A stretch of DNA of 64,000 bases from Prosthecobacter sp. Lineage in GTDB: Bacteria > Verrucomicrobiota > Verrucomicrobiia > Verrucomicrobiales > Verrucomicrobiaceae. Each line of letters opens with the position of its first letter. The first letter of the stretch is position 1. The notes beneath the pieces were generated by a model that did not search any database, was not told the DNA's origin, and worked only from the letters and a program-made list of their open reading frames with translations. Shown here in pieces: positions 8,200 to 17,226 of this stretch. The position numbers were made by a program, and so were the translations under genes. The stretch spans positions 124,001 through 188,000 of the forward strand of contig NZ_JAXMIH010000014.1 in NCBI RefSeq assembly GCF_034366625.1, written 5' to 3'.

Positions 8200-9029
8200 A
8201 CCTGCTCGCCCCCTTCCAATACAGCTTCATGATCGAAGCGCTGCTCGTCGGCGCTCTCGTCGGAGCCGTGTGCGCGGTGCTGTCTTGCTATTTGGTTCTC
8301 AAAGGCTGGTCGCTGATGGGTGACGCCATCTCCCACGCTGTGCTGCCCGGCGTGGTCGGCGCCTACATGCTCGGTCTGCCACTGGCCGTGGGCGCGTTTG
8401 CCTCCGGCCTGTTCTGCGCCACGGCCACCGGTTGGATCAAATCCAACACCCGCATCAAAGAAGACACCGTCATGGGCATCGTCTTCACCGGACTGTTCGC
8501 CTTCGGCCTCGTGCTCTTCACGAAAGTAGAGACCGAGGCACACCTCAACCACATCCTGTTCGGCAACATCCTCGGCATTGAGCGTGCTGACATGATCCAG
8601 ACCATCACGGCCTCGCTGCTGACACTGGTGGTCATCCTGTTCATGCGCAAAGACCTGCTGCTGTTCTGCTTCGACGCCGCCCATGCGCGCGCCATCGGCC
8701 TGAACACCAATCTGCTCTACTATGTGCTGCTCGCCCTGCTCGCGGCTACCATCGTTGCCTCGCTCCAGGCCGTCGGCATCATCCTCGTCGTGGCCATGCT
8801 CATCACCCCCGGCTGCACCGCCCGGCTGCTCACCGACCGCTTCGACCACATGCTCATAATCGCCGCCAGTTCCTCCGTGCTGGCAAGCTGCCTCGGCGTC
8901 TATGTCAGCTTCTTCATCAACGGCGCCACCGGCGCCTGCATCGTCCTCGCGCAGGCCGCATTGTTCGTGCTGGCCTTTATTTTTGGCCCGAAACACGGGC
9001 TGATCGCGGCCCGCAAACGGCTGGCTTGA
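8196..9029 (+). CDS. Metal ABC transporter permease 2 (ABC-3 family)
   Basis: This 277-residue paralogue of permease 1 shares KGWSLMGDAISHAVLPGV, FGNILGIERAD, AIGLNTNL, PGCTARLLTDRF and the C-terminal GPKHGLIAARKRLA. The start at 8196 overlaps the previous stop by 4 bp, indicating translational coupling; the frame is open further upstream but that lies inside permease 1. It is the last gene of the Mn operon. A diverged copy of its last 19 codons recurs at 13150-13206. Confidence 0.93.
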   Translation: MNLLAPFQYSFMIEALLVGALVGAVCAVLSCYLVLKGWSLMGDAISHAVLPGVVGAYMLGLPLAVGAFASGLFCATATGWIKSNTRIKEDTVMGIVFTGLFAFGLVLFTKVETEAHLNHILFGNILGIERADMIQTITASLLTLVVILFMRKDLLLFCFDAAHARAIGLNTNLLYYVLLALLAATIVASLQAVGIILVVAMLITPGCTARLLTDRFDHMLIIAASSSVLASCLGVYVSFFINGATGACIVLAQAALFVLAFIFGPKHGLIAARKRLA

Positions 9030-9093
9030 AGACTCGTCTTTGCCGCCTTTTCGATTGCCAGAAACACGCGCCATGCCCTAAAAGCATGCGCGT

Positions 9094-12000
9094 ATGATTT
9101 TTAACACACTCGCGGACGCCAGTTCGGACGCCTACCAGTCGGGACAAGCCGTTGGACTTTTCATCATCGTGCTTCCCACGCTGATCGGCATCGTCAAATG
9201 CCTCAGCATGCTCAAGCGCCCGACCACCAGCAAACTCTGCGTCATCGCGCTGACACTCATGCTGGCCGGCTGGCTCGGCGCGGCTCTCGGTCAAGGTGTG
9301 GGTCTCTTTATGCCTGCTTGGGCAGGCATCGCGGGAACCATCGCGGGACTGATCGCCGCATTCTTGTTTCTCGGCGCCTTCGTGCTCGCGATTGTCGGCC
9401 TGGCCTGCTATGACCGCACCCGTCTCACACAAGGACGTGCCCAGGCCGTCTGGACGCTGGTCATCGGCGGCATTTTTTTGCTGATCGCCGGCGCTGGTGC
9501 CGTGGTGGCGCTGCGCACCCGGATCCTGGCTGAAGAACTGGCGGCCCAAAATTCACCGGACAAAACCGCCACCAGCGAAGAGTTCAACTGCTCGCTGACC
9601 TGTCCGCCGCGCTGGGTGAAGATGAACGCCACCTCGCTCAACAAACTCGCCTGCATCGCTTTCCGTCGTTCCGCGCCCGAAGGCTACGTCATGGTGCTCG
9701 GCGAGCATCTGGAGTCGGACATGACCGTCGAGGATCTGATGGACGCAGTGAAGGCAAACCTCGCCTCCGCCGCCACCAGCGTTGAGGATGACAAGACGGA
9801 AAAACTCACCCTCAACGGGACCGACTTCATGCGCCGCACCTGCATCGTGCGCACGGCGGAATCACTGGGCATTCCGATGTATTTCGACCAGTGGGTCACA
9901 ACACGTCCCGGCTTTTCCTGGCAGATCACCTGCTGGGGGCCGTCCGCAGGCCGGGAACGGCTCGCGCCGGAGTTCCGCACGTTGATGGAATCATTCAAGG
10001 TGCTCGATGAAAAGCGCATCGGTTCGCCCAGTGCGGTCATTGCGAATGTGACGCGGCCCGCCTGGGGTTACCGCACGCAGCTTCCGGTCAACGACTGGAA
10101 ACAATGGCCCGCCCATGGCCAGGCGCTCGCCGATTTCGCCGCGCTGCGCCCGCTGGAGGCACTGCTGGTCATTCCCTTCGACCTCGGTGAGAAAGCCCCG
10201 GACCTCGAATCCGTCGCCACCGCTCTGCTGGATCGCCTGGACATTCCGTATCCTTCTGATGAAGGCTGGGTCGCCAAACCCTGGCCTTGCGCCTGGGGTG
10301 ACGGGTTGGAAATCACCGGCAGCCGAACCGTTGACGATGCCGAGTACGACTATGTCCTGCGTGTGGCCGTGAAGGATCGTTTGGCTCACCTGCATGCCGG
10401 CTGGGCGACAAAAAAGAAAGGTGACATCACCCGCGTACGCACTGCGCTTGATGCCATTGAGCTGCTGCCTCCCCAGGGCCAGCCGCCCACGCTACAGTCA
10501 TCCCAGCGTCAGGATGCTGGACTCGTCCTCAATGACATCGGCATCGCCCTCTACCAGCGTGACCAGTTCAAGGAAGCTGCGCCGTGGTTCAAACGCAGCT
10601 TTCAGCAGACCTCCAAGGACGCCGCCATTCTCGGCAACGTCGCCGACGCCATGGAGCAGGCCGGGCAGTTTAAGGAGGCACTGCAATTCCTCACCCCGCA
10701 CCTGCCGGCCTTTCCCAAGAGTCCCACCCTGCACCTGCGCCACGCCTACATTCTCTCAGGCAACAACGACGACGATGCCGCCAACACCGCCTTCCAGCAG
10801 GCCGTCAGCACCGGTCTCAAAGATGAAAACAAAGTCCTCGAATGGCTCCAGCACCTCAATACGAAGGAAAAGTACCAGCTTGCGATGCAGGCCGCCGAAG
10901 CGTGGATGAAAAAGTTTCCCGGCGTCACCTCCCGCCGCTGGCACGCACAGACCGTCTCCTCCGCCGGGGATGCCAAGCGCGGCATCCAGTTGTTCGAAGA
11001 ACTCGCCGCCGAGTTCCCCGACGACCGTCGCGTCAGCTACGACTTCGGCGAAGCGCTCAACGACGCCGACGAGCATGCGCGTGCCGCCGCCGTGGCTGAA
11101 AAACTCCTCGCAGATGGCAAAGATGCGCCACGCGCCCTCATGATCCTCGGCTGGAGCCAGATGGGGCGGAAATGGTACCGCGAAGCCAAGCTCACCTTTG
11201 AAAAAGTCGCCAAGAAAGACCCCGACAACGAAACCGTGCAGGACGCCGTGCGCCGCGCCTCCGCCATGCTCGGCCAGGGCAACAACTCTGACATCAAGAC
11301 GCCTGTCGAGGCCGTCGCCCTGCCCGCTGCCGTGCAGCAGGCGCTCACGGCGCATCCCGCCGCCAAAGATTACGGCAGTGATCAGCCCTGCGCGTGGCTG
11401 CTCACCACCAAAGGCTACCACTTCGACCCCGCCAAACCTATGCGCCGCACCTGGCACCGCCGGGCGCGCATCTACACCACCGAAGGTGCCAACGACCTCA
11501 GCAGCATCGAGTTTACCTTCGATCCTCTCAACGAGCGCATCTTCATCAACCGCGTCGAGGTGCGCGATGAGAACGGCAAGATCATTGGTTCCGTGCCCGG
11601 TGACTCCTATGTGATGGACATCGACAATGGCAGCGCCTCTCACCGCAAGAAGCTCCATTTCCAGATTCCCGGCCTGCGTCCCGGCTGCACTGTCGAATAC
11701 CAGGTGAGCATCGAGGATTTCGGCAAAACCGAGGAGTTCACCTTTGAACGAAAGCTCTTTGGCGACAGCGCGGCGGACATCGTCTTCGTCACGGGTGCCA
11801 TCGACAAAGTACAAACCGCCACCGCTCGAACCGAAACGCTGCAAACCGTGCGGGAGAAAAACCTGCTCGCCTGGATGGGCTTCAACCTGCCCTTCGACCC
11901 CGATGAATCCATGAGCGGATTCTACGAGGATCGTGTCCCCGGAGTGTGCCTTGGGGGCATGGAAGGCACTTGGGCCGAGGTTGGCGAGAAGTTTCTCAAA

Positions 12001-13131
12001 GACCTTCAGGAACGCTTCAAACCAGAACCCCAAGTCGCTGCGCTCGCCGCGCAGCTCACCGGCGGCATGAAAACACCGCGCGAAAAAATCGCCGTCCTCG
12101 CGGGCCATGTGCAGAAAGAGATTAGTTACACCGCCATCGAGTTCGGCACTCGCGCCCGCCGTCCAAACCCCGCCGCCCAGACGCTTCAGCAGCAGTATGG
12201 AGACTGCAAAGACCAGGCGCTGCTCCTGCATCAACTTCTCGCTGCCGCCGGCATCGAAAGCCATCTCGCCCTCGTGAACACCAACTGGCGCACCCAGCCC
12301 GCGCTGCCCACACTCGACCAGTTCAACCACATGGTCGTGCATGTGCCCTCCCTCGGTTCCGGATGGTTGATCGACACCACCAACAAAAACCTCCCCTCTG
12401 ACGCCTGGCATGCCGACGACCTGTGGCATTCGCACGCCCTGATCCTGCAGCCCGGCAAGGTGCGTCTCGGCGCGCCGCAGGCAGAACCTGCGGCGGACAG
12501 TTGCCACGTGGCCAGCCGCCGCATCATCCGCCCGGAAGGCGACGCATGGCATGTCGAGGAAACGCTCACGTTGCACGGCTACTACGCTGCCGGGATGCGC
12601 AGCGCCTTTACCGGCCTGGATGCCGCGGCGCAGTTGCGCAAGGCACAGAGCATTCTCGAAAAAAATGCGCGCGTGCAGGTGCACGGCTTCACCTTCGACA
12701 CCCTGGCCAACAACGCCGACCCGGCCCGCCTTACAATCAGCTACGATGTGCCAGACCGCTTGCATGATGAAGGGGGTCTTCACCGGGCCGTACTGCCCGC
12801 CCTATGGGAAAACGACTACCTCGTCACCACTTTCGTCAAAGCACGCCAGACGCCCTTCCTTGTGCGTTATCCATTCCGTTTTCGCTCGGAAGTCATTGTT
12901 GAAAACATCCAGGGTATCACTTCCGCTTCCTTGCAAGCCATGAACCAATCCGCCACCGGCTCTCACACGCGATGGCAGCTTAGCACCGCCGCTGACAGCA
13001 AAACCGCCACCATCCGTTTTGAGTTTGATTCCACTCCCGGCACGCATCCCGCTGCCAGCTACCAGAAATGGCACAATGAGTGGAACGCCGCTCTCAAAGC
13101 CTGGGATCGCCCACTGGTCTGGAAACCGTAG
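9094..13131 (+). CDS. Large membrane protein with TPRs, DUF3857 and a transglutaminase-like domain
   Basis: The 1345-residue protein has four hydrophobic segments at ~15-150, a globular stretch at ~180-310, TPR-like repeats at ~470-720, and from ~770 a DUF3857-type domain (RRARIYTTEGANDLSSIEF, GSASHRKKLHFQIPGL). A transglutaminase-like core follows with a Cys-His-Asp triad: C~1038 in QYGDCKDQALLL, H~1079 in FNHMVV and D~1094 in WLIDTT. DUF3857/transglutaminase proteins are common in Bacteroidetes and Verrucomicrobia but no reaction is established. It lies 64 bp after the Mn permease, on the same strand. The fusion of TM, TPR and protease-like parts is unusual. Confidence 0.75.
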   Translation: MIFNTLADASSDAYQSGQAVGLFIIVLPTLIGIVKCLSMLKRPTTSKLCVIALTLMLAGWLGAALGQGVGLFMPAWAGIAGTIAGLIAAFLFLGAFVLAIVGLACYDRTRLTQGRAQAVWTLVIGGIFLLIAGAGAVVALRTRILAEELAAQNSPDKTATSEEFNCSLTCPPRWVKMNATSLNKLACIAFRRSAPEGYVMVLGEHLESDMTVEDLMDAVKANLASAATSVEDDKTEKLTLNGTDFMRRTCIVRTAESLGIPMYFDQWVTTRPGFSWQITCWGPSAGRERLAPEFRTLMESFKVLDEKRIGSPSAVIANVTRPAWGYRTQLPVNDWKQWPAHGQALADFAALRPLEALLVIPFDLGEKAPDLESVATALLDRLDIPYPSDEGWVAKPWPCAWGDGLEITGSRTVDDAEYDYVLRVAVKDRLAHLHAGWATKKKGDITRVRTALDAIELLPPQGQPPTLQSSQRQDAGLVLNDIGIALYQRDQFKEAAPWFKRSFQQTSKDAAILGNVADAMEQAGQFKEALQFLTPHLPAFPKSPTLHLRHAYILSGNNDDDAANTAFQQAVSTGLKDENKVLEWLQHLNTKEKYQLAMQAAEAWMKKFPGVTSRRWHAQTVSSAGDAKRGIQLFEELAAEFPDDRRVSYDFGEALNDADEHARAAAVAEKLLADGKDAPRALMILGWSQMGRKWYREAKLTFEKVAKKDPDNETVQDAVRRASAMLGQGNNSDIKTPVEAVALPAAVQQALTAHPAAKDYGSDQPCAWLLTTKGYHFDPAKPMRRTWHRRARIYTTEGANDLSSIEFTFDPLNERIFINRVEVRDENGKIIGSVPGDSYVMDIDNGSASHRKKLHFQIPGLRPGCTVEYQVSIEDFGKTEEFTFERKLFGDSAADIVFVTGAIDKVQTATARTETLQTVREKNLLAWMGFNLPFDPDESMSGFYEDRVPGVCLGGMEGTWAEVGEKFLKDLQERFKPEPQVAALAAQLTGGMKTPREKIAVLAGHVQKEISYTAIEFGTRARRPNPAAQTLQQQYGDCKDQALLLHQLLAAAGIESHLALVNTNWRTQPALPTLDQFNHMVVHVPSLGSGWLIDTTNKNLPSDAWHADDLWHSHALILQPGKVRLGAPQAEPAADSCHVASRRIIRPEGDAWHVEETLTLHGYYAAGMRSAFTGLDAAAQLRKAQSILEKNARVQVHGFTFDTLANNADPARLTISYDVPDRLHDEGGLHRAVLPALWENDYLVTTFVKARQTPFLVRYPFRFRSEVIVENIQGITSASLQAMNQSATGSHTRWQLSTAADSKTATIRFEFDSTPGTHPAASYQKWHNEWNAALKAWDRPLVWKP

Positions 13132-13149
13132 ACACATACATGCACGCAG

Positions 13150-13206
13150 GCATTTATCCTTGGCCTCAAGCACGGCCTGATCGCCGCGCGCTGACGACTG
13201 GCGTGA
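13150..13206 (+). pseudogene. Remnant of an ABC-3 permease 3' end
   Basis: These 57 bp align without gaps to the last 19 codons of permease 2 (8973-9029), with about 44 of 57 bases equal by hand count. Translation reads AFILGLKHGLIAAR, stop, RLA, stop, against AFIFGPKHGLIAARKRLA. No permease sequence lies upstream, since the 1345-codon gene ends at 13131. It is therefore a decayed fragment of a paralogous permease. Confidence 0.6.
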
Positions 13207-13242
13207 CCCGTAACGCGGGAAAAGGACTGGAAGCCGGCCTCT

Positions 13243-13275
13243 CATTCGGCATTCGACATTCCGCATTCGTCATTC
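13243..13275 (+). repeat. CATTCG(T/A/G)CATTC repeat cluster before trpS
   Basis: Tandem imperfect copies of CATTCGNCATTC lie 38-70 bases before the trpS start in the sense orientation. This is the same word family as at 7207-7335 and 27912-27946. Confidence 0.65.
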
Positions 13276-13312
13276 AAACTCCGCCTCCATCTTCAAGCCT
13301 TTTTTCACGACC

Positions 13313-14278
13313 ATGCGCATCCTTTCCGGCCTTCAACCCAGCGGCAGACTCCACATCGGCAATTACTTCGGCATGATGGAGCCGGCGCTCAAATTGCAGC
13401 ACGAGGGCGACGCCTACTACTTCATCGCCGACTACCATTCCCTCACCTCCGTCCACGATGGCAAGGCGCTGCGTGGCTATGTGCGCGAACTCGCCGTCGA
13501 TTTCCTCGCCTGCGGCCTTGATCCTAGCAAATGCGTGTTCTTCCGCCAAAGCGATGTGCCGGAGCACACCGAGCTGGCCTGGATTCTCAGCACCGTCACG
13601 CCGATGGGCCTGCTGGAGCGCTGCCACAGCTACAAGGACAAGATCGCCAACGGCATCAGCGCCTCGCACGGCCTGTTCGCCTATCCCGTGCTCATGGCAG
13701 CGGACATCCTGCTGTATGAGAGCGATGTCGTTCCCGTCGGCCGCGATCAGAAGCAGCATGTCGAGGTCACGCGCGACATCGCCATCAAGATGAACGAGAC
13801 CTTTGGTGCCGGCCTGTTCAAGCTGCCCAATCCGCGCATCCAGGAATCCACCGCCGTCGTCCCCGGCCTCGACGGCCAGAAGATGAGCAAGAGCTACGAC
13901 AACACCATCCCGCTGTTTGAAGAGCCGGGACCGCTAAAAAAGAAGATCATGGGCATCAAGACCGACTCCACGCCCGTCGAAGCCCCGAAACCCGTCGAAG
14001 GCAGCAACATCCTCGCCCTCTACAAGCTCGTCGCCTCGCAGGCCGACTATGACACCATGGTCGCCGATCATCTCAACGGTGGTGTCGGCTACGGCGACTT
14101 CAAAAAACGCCTCCTGCAAGGCGTCACCGACTACTTCGCCCCCTACCGCACCCGCCGCGATGAAATCCTCGCCGACAAGGGCTACGTGGACCAAGTCCTC
14201 GCCGAAGGAGCCGAGAAAGCCCGCGCCGTCGCTCGCAAGACGCTCAACCGTGTGCGTGAGGCCGTGGGTCTGGGTTGA
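13313..14278 (+). CDS. trpS: Tryptophan-tRNA ligase
   Basis: This 321-residue class Ic synthetase charges tRNA-Trp. It shows the HIGH-type motif GRLHIGNYFG near residue 15, the KMSKSYDNTIPLF motif at ~190, the TrpRS stretch YPVLMAADILLYESDVVPVG and the AIIDOTOPE-region DQKQHVEVTRDIA. Length and start (MRILSGLQPSG) match the bacterial family. It is preceded by an ATTCGTC-type repeat and stands alone on the plus strand, with RNase R convergent downstream. Confidence 0.97.
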   Translation: MRILSGLQPSGRLHIGNYFGMMEPALKLQHEGDAYYFIADYHSLTSVHDGKALRGYVRELAVDFLACGLDPSKCVFFRQSDVPEHTELAWILSTVTPMGLLERCHSYKDKIANGISASHGLFAYPVLMAADILLYESDVVPVGRDQKQHVEVTRDIAIKMNETFGAGLFKLPNPRIQESTAVVPGLDGQKMSKSYDNTIPLFEEPGPLKKKIMGIKTDSTPVEAPKPVEGSNILALYKLVASQADYDTMVADHLNGGVGYGDFKKRLLQGVTDYFAPYRTRRDEILADKGYVDQVLAEGAEKARAVARKTLNRVREAVGLG

Positions 14279-14303
14279 ACGGAGCGCGAGTATGGCGAAC
14301 GTG

Positions 14304-14340
14304 TCCGCCGTAGCCTTGGCGAAGGTGGAAGCCTACTCGC
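14304..14340. repeat. REP-like palindromic intergenic element
   Basis: TCCGCC at 14304-14309 pairs with GGTGGA at 14324-14329 across TAGCCTTGGCGA. Related GGCGAGT/ACTCGCC words follow through the spacer (to ~14400). This resembles the dispersed REP elements of verrucomicrobial genomes. It lies between convergent trpS and rnr and might act in termination. Confidence 0.5.
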
Positions 14341-14419
14341 CATTTTGAAAGGTGATTCGTGAACGCTGGGCCAGAAAAGTGGCGAGTGGTCTGCGACACA
14401 CTCGCGTTCCACCAAAGCG

Positions 14420-16642
14420 CTACTTCCGCCGCTTCTGCGCCTGCTTATGCCCGTGACCCGGCTTGCGCGGAGCCGGTGCCGGACGGGATTCGCGATGGGG
14501 CGGGCCGCGGCGTTCCGGCCGCTCCGAGCGATCCTGGCGTGTCGGACGGTCGCGTGAGGGCACGAGCATGAAATCCACCTGCTTTTTGAAGCTGTCCACC
14601 TTGTAGATCTGCACGACGAGGTTGTCGCCGAGACGGATCACGCGGCGTGTGTGGCGGCCGGTGAGTTCGCGGGTGGCGGGATCGAAGATGAAGAAGTCAT
14701 CGGGGATTGCGGAGAGCGGCACGACGCCGCTGAGGCCGAGATCGGGCACATCGACGAAGAAGCCGAAGTTCCGCACGTCGGTGACGAGCGCGGCATAAGG
14801 TTGCGGTTTTTTCGAGGTAATCTGCGCTTTGAGGTAGGCATAGAGCTTCACCTCCTTGCTGTCGCGTTCGGCATCGGACGAGTTCTTTTCCGTGGTGCTG
14901 ATGTGATCGGCGATCTGCTTCGCGATGCCTACCTGCAGCTCCACTTTGTCGAATAACGAGCGATGCACGACGAGATCGGCGTAACGACGAATCGGTGACG
15001 TGAAGTGCGTGTACTTCGTCTTGGCGAGGCCGTAATGGCCGAGTGGTTCCACGGCGTAACGCGCGCGCATCAGCGAGCGCAGGAAGCCTATCTTCAACGC
15101 CGGGCCAATCGGCAGCGTGCCGAGCTTGCTGAGCAGTTTCTGCACCTCGGGCCGATGATTGAGGTTCCCGCACGGCACCCGATGGCTCAGCACGCTCTCA
15201 CGGTAGTCGTTGAGCCGCTGTTCTTTCGGTGATTCATGAATGCGATACACAGAGGGCCGGTCCAGGCCCATGAGACGGCCTGCGACGGCTTCATTGGCCA
15301 GCAGCATGAATTCTTCGATCAACTGATGCGAGACATCGTTCTCGATGCGTTCGATGCGCAGCACTTTGCCCTGCTCATCAAGCCGGATCTTGTTCTCTGG
15401 GAAATCGAGATCAAGCGAGCCGTTCTTGAAGCGATGATGCCGTACCTTCTGAGCCATGGCATGCGCATCGTGCAGCATCTGCTCGGTTTCATTCGCTGGC
15501 GGCACCTGAATGGCCGCAAACGCTTCCTTGTAGGTGAAACGGCGTTTCGACCGGATCACGGCGGCATAAAACTTCGAGCTGATCACCTTCCCGTCCTTCG
15601 ACATCACGAACTCCACGCACTTCGTTAAACGATCCACGTTCGGCTTCAGCGAACACAGCTCATTGCTCAGCGCCTCCGGCAGCATCGGGATCACGCGATC
15701 CACGAGGTAGGTGGAATTGCCTCGCTTCCTGGCCTCGACATCCAACGCGCTGCCCGGCAGCACGTAATGCGACACATCGGCGATGTGAACCCATAACTGC
15801 CACTGATCGCCGTGCTTTTGAATGCAGATCGCATCATCGAAGTCCTTCGCGTCATCAGGATCAATCGTGATGACGTTGTGTGGCCGGCAATCGACGCGGT
15901 TGGCGCATTCCTGCGCGCTCGGCTGGTTGTCGGGCCGCGATTTGGCGATCGTCTGCGCCTCATGCAGCACGTTCTTCGGAAAATGCAGCGGCAGATCATA
16001 ATGCCGCAGTACCGAGAGCATATCGACCCCTTCCTCATCCGGCGGACCGAGCACTTCGATGATCTCGCCCTCCGGCGCGGTCTGCTTGGATTCCCACTGC
16101 GTGATTTCCACGACCACCTTGTCCCCCACGTTCGGCTTGCGGCCCACATCGCGTGGCTCTGACACATAAATCGCGCCCGGCAATCGTGGATCATCCGGCG
16201 TGACATGCAGGAACTGCTTCGAGCGCTGCAAGGTGCCGACAAACTGCGTGCGCTTGCGTTCCAGCACGCGCACCACGCTGCCGCTGTTGTCCGTCTGCCC
16301 GGGTTTCACATCCAGACGCACCAGCACACGGTCGCCATGCATCGCGGTGCCAGTGTCTCTATCCGAAATGCTGATCTCCGTGATGCCCGCCTCGTCCGGC
16401 TGCACAAAACCGCGCCCGCCGCGTGTGATCTGGATCACGCCGGGGACCAAGTCCGCCTCTTTCGCCACGATGTAGCGGTTGCCCTTCGTGCGGATGATTT
16501 TGCCCTGTTTCTCCAGGGTTTTGAGCAGGCTTTGCAGCACCTGCTGTTGATTGGGCTTCATGCCCAGTTGAGAAAGCAGCTCCGGCACATTCGAGGGCAC
16601 ATAGTCCTCACTGCCGAGCAGCTTCAATATTTTCAGTTCCAT
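14420..16642 (-). CDS. rnr: Ribonuclease R (RNase II family 3'-5' exoribonuclease)
   Basis: The 740-residue protein has an N-terminal winged helix, cold-shock domains (GRGGRGFVQPDE; MHGDRVLVRL), the RNB catalytic core with the DPDDAKDFDDAIC aspartate cluster, and a C-terminal S1 domain ending in a basic Arg/Pro/Lys tail. This is the RNase R layout. It degrades structured RNA and rRNA in the cytoplasm. ATG at 16642 (MELKILKLLG) is preferred; an in-frame ATG at 16687 lies inside an ATTCGTC repeat and would overlap the upstream gene. It is downstream of and probably cotranscribed with the cysteine-cluster gene. Confidence 0.95.
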   Translation of the reverse strand: MELKILKLLGSEDYVPSNVPELLSQLGMKPNQQQVLQSLLKTLEKQGKIIRTKGNRYIVAKEADLVPGVIQITRGGRGFVQPDEAGITEISISDRDTGTAMHGDRVLVRLDVKPGQTDNSGSVVRVLERKRTQFVGTLQRSKQFLHVTPDDPRLPGAIYVSEPRDVGRKPNVGDKVVVEITQWESKQTAPEGEIIEVLGPPDEEGVDMLSVLRHYDLPLHFPKNVLHEAQTIAKSRPDNQPSAQECANRVDCRPHNVITIDPDDAKDFDDAICIQKHGDQWQLWVHIADVSHYVLPGSALDVEARKRGNSTYLVDRVIPMLPEALSNELCSLKPNVDRLTKCVEFVMSKDGKVISSKFYAAVIRSKRRFTYKEAFAAIQVPPANETEQMLHDAHAMAQKVRHHRFKNGSLDLDFPENKIRLDEQGKVLRIERIENDVSHQLIEEFMLLANEAVAGRLMGLDRPSVYRIHESPKEQRLNDYRESVLSHRVPCGNLNHRPEVQKLLSKLGTLPIGPALKIGFLRSLMRARYAVEPLGHYGLAKTKYTHFTSPIRRYADLVVHRSLFDKVELQVGIAKQIADHISTTEKNSSDAERDSKEVKLYAYLKAQITSKKPQPYAALVTDVRNFGFFVDVPDLGLSGVVPLSAIPDDFFIFDPATRELTGRHTRRVIRLGDNLVVQIYKVDSFKKQVDFMLVPSRDRPTRQDRSERPERRGPPHRESRPAPAPRKPGHGHKQAQKRRK

Positions 16643-16670
16643 CCTCCAGCATGGCACCAAACGGCCAAAA

Positions 16671-16690
16671 GACGAATCATTCGTCATTCC
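16671..16690. repeat. Short ATTCGTC-type repeat before rnr
   Basis: GACGAAT/CATTCGTC with an extra CATTCC forms a small inverted repeat. It overlaps the stop of the cysteine-cluster gene and lies ~30 bp before the rnr start. It belongs to the same dispersed family as the other ATTCGTC arrays in the window. Confidence 0.55.
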
Positions 16691-17220
16691 GCCCCCGGTG
16701 GCGGCCGGAACTCGCGGTTGATCCGCATGCGCAGTTTTTGCATCGCATTTCCCAGATCCTCACGCACCGCCGCCATCTCCGGTTCCAGCTTCACATCCAC
16801 CGGAGTCGCCATCACACGCTCGAACCGCTCCGGCAGCGCCTGCCCGTCCTCCCTCAACCCGCTTTGCTCGATCAAACCGCGCACACACTCCACCAGCTCA
16901 CGCGTTTCCACGATCATCGCCGTGGCCTCCGATTCCGTGGCATCGCCGGTCTCCACACGCCGCAGTTGCTGGCAGTGAAACAACCGGCAACGCGTCGGGC
17001 GCTTCTCATAAATCGTGCATTTCATTTCTTTGAGCGCAGAGCACGGCTGCTCCATGAAAAATTCTCCGTCCCGGCAGCGAATCTTCAAACCCAGCCTGCC
17101 CAGTTCCGCCGCCGAATCCCCCGGCTGCATGCGCACGATCTGAAACATCGTCCCGTCACAGCACATCCCGCACGCCGCGCACAGACGTGAGGCGATGGCG
17201 GTGCTGTCTTCCACGTTCAT
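16684..17220 (-). CDS. YkgJ-type cysteine cluster protein
   Basis: This 178-residue protein of the YkgJ/UPF0153 CxxCxxCC family has CAACGMCCDGTMF at the N-terminus and further cysteines (PCSALKEMKCTIYEKRPTRCRLFHC), a pattern thought to bind zinc or an Fe-S cluster. The reaction is unknown. It starts 6 bp after the glycosyltransferase stop and precedes rnr, so it sits in the middle of a three-gene minus-strand operon. Confidence 0.85.
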   Translation of the reverse strand: MNVEDSTAIASRLCAACGMCCDGTMFQIVRMQPGDSAAELGRLGLKIRCRDGEFFMEQPCSALKEMKCTIYEKRPTRCRLFHCQQLRRVETGDATESEATAMIVETRELVECVRGLIEQSGLREDGQALPERFERVMATPVDVKLEPEMAAVREDLGNAMQKLRMRINREFRPPPGAE

Positions 17221-17226
17221 GGTCAG

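Noticed and set aside
10756-12783. Long open frame on the minus strand (about 675 codons)
   Set aside because: It lies antisense within the 1345-codon gene, whose TPR and transglutaminase motifs are clear. The antisense translation is Gly/Val/Ala-rich and featureless.
16643-16687. Upstream start for RNase R at 16687
   Set aside because: It would begin inside an ATTCGTC repeat and overlap the preceding stop; MELKILKLLG at 16642 fits the family better.
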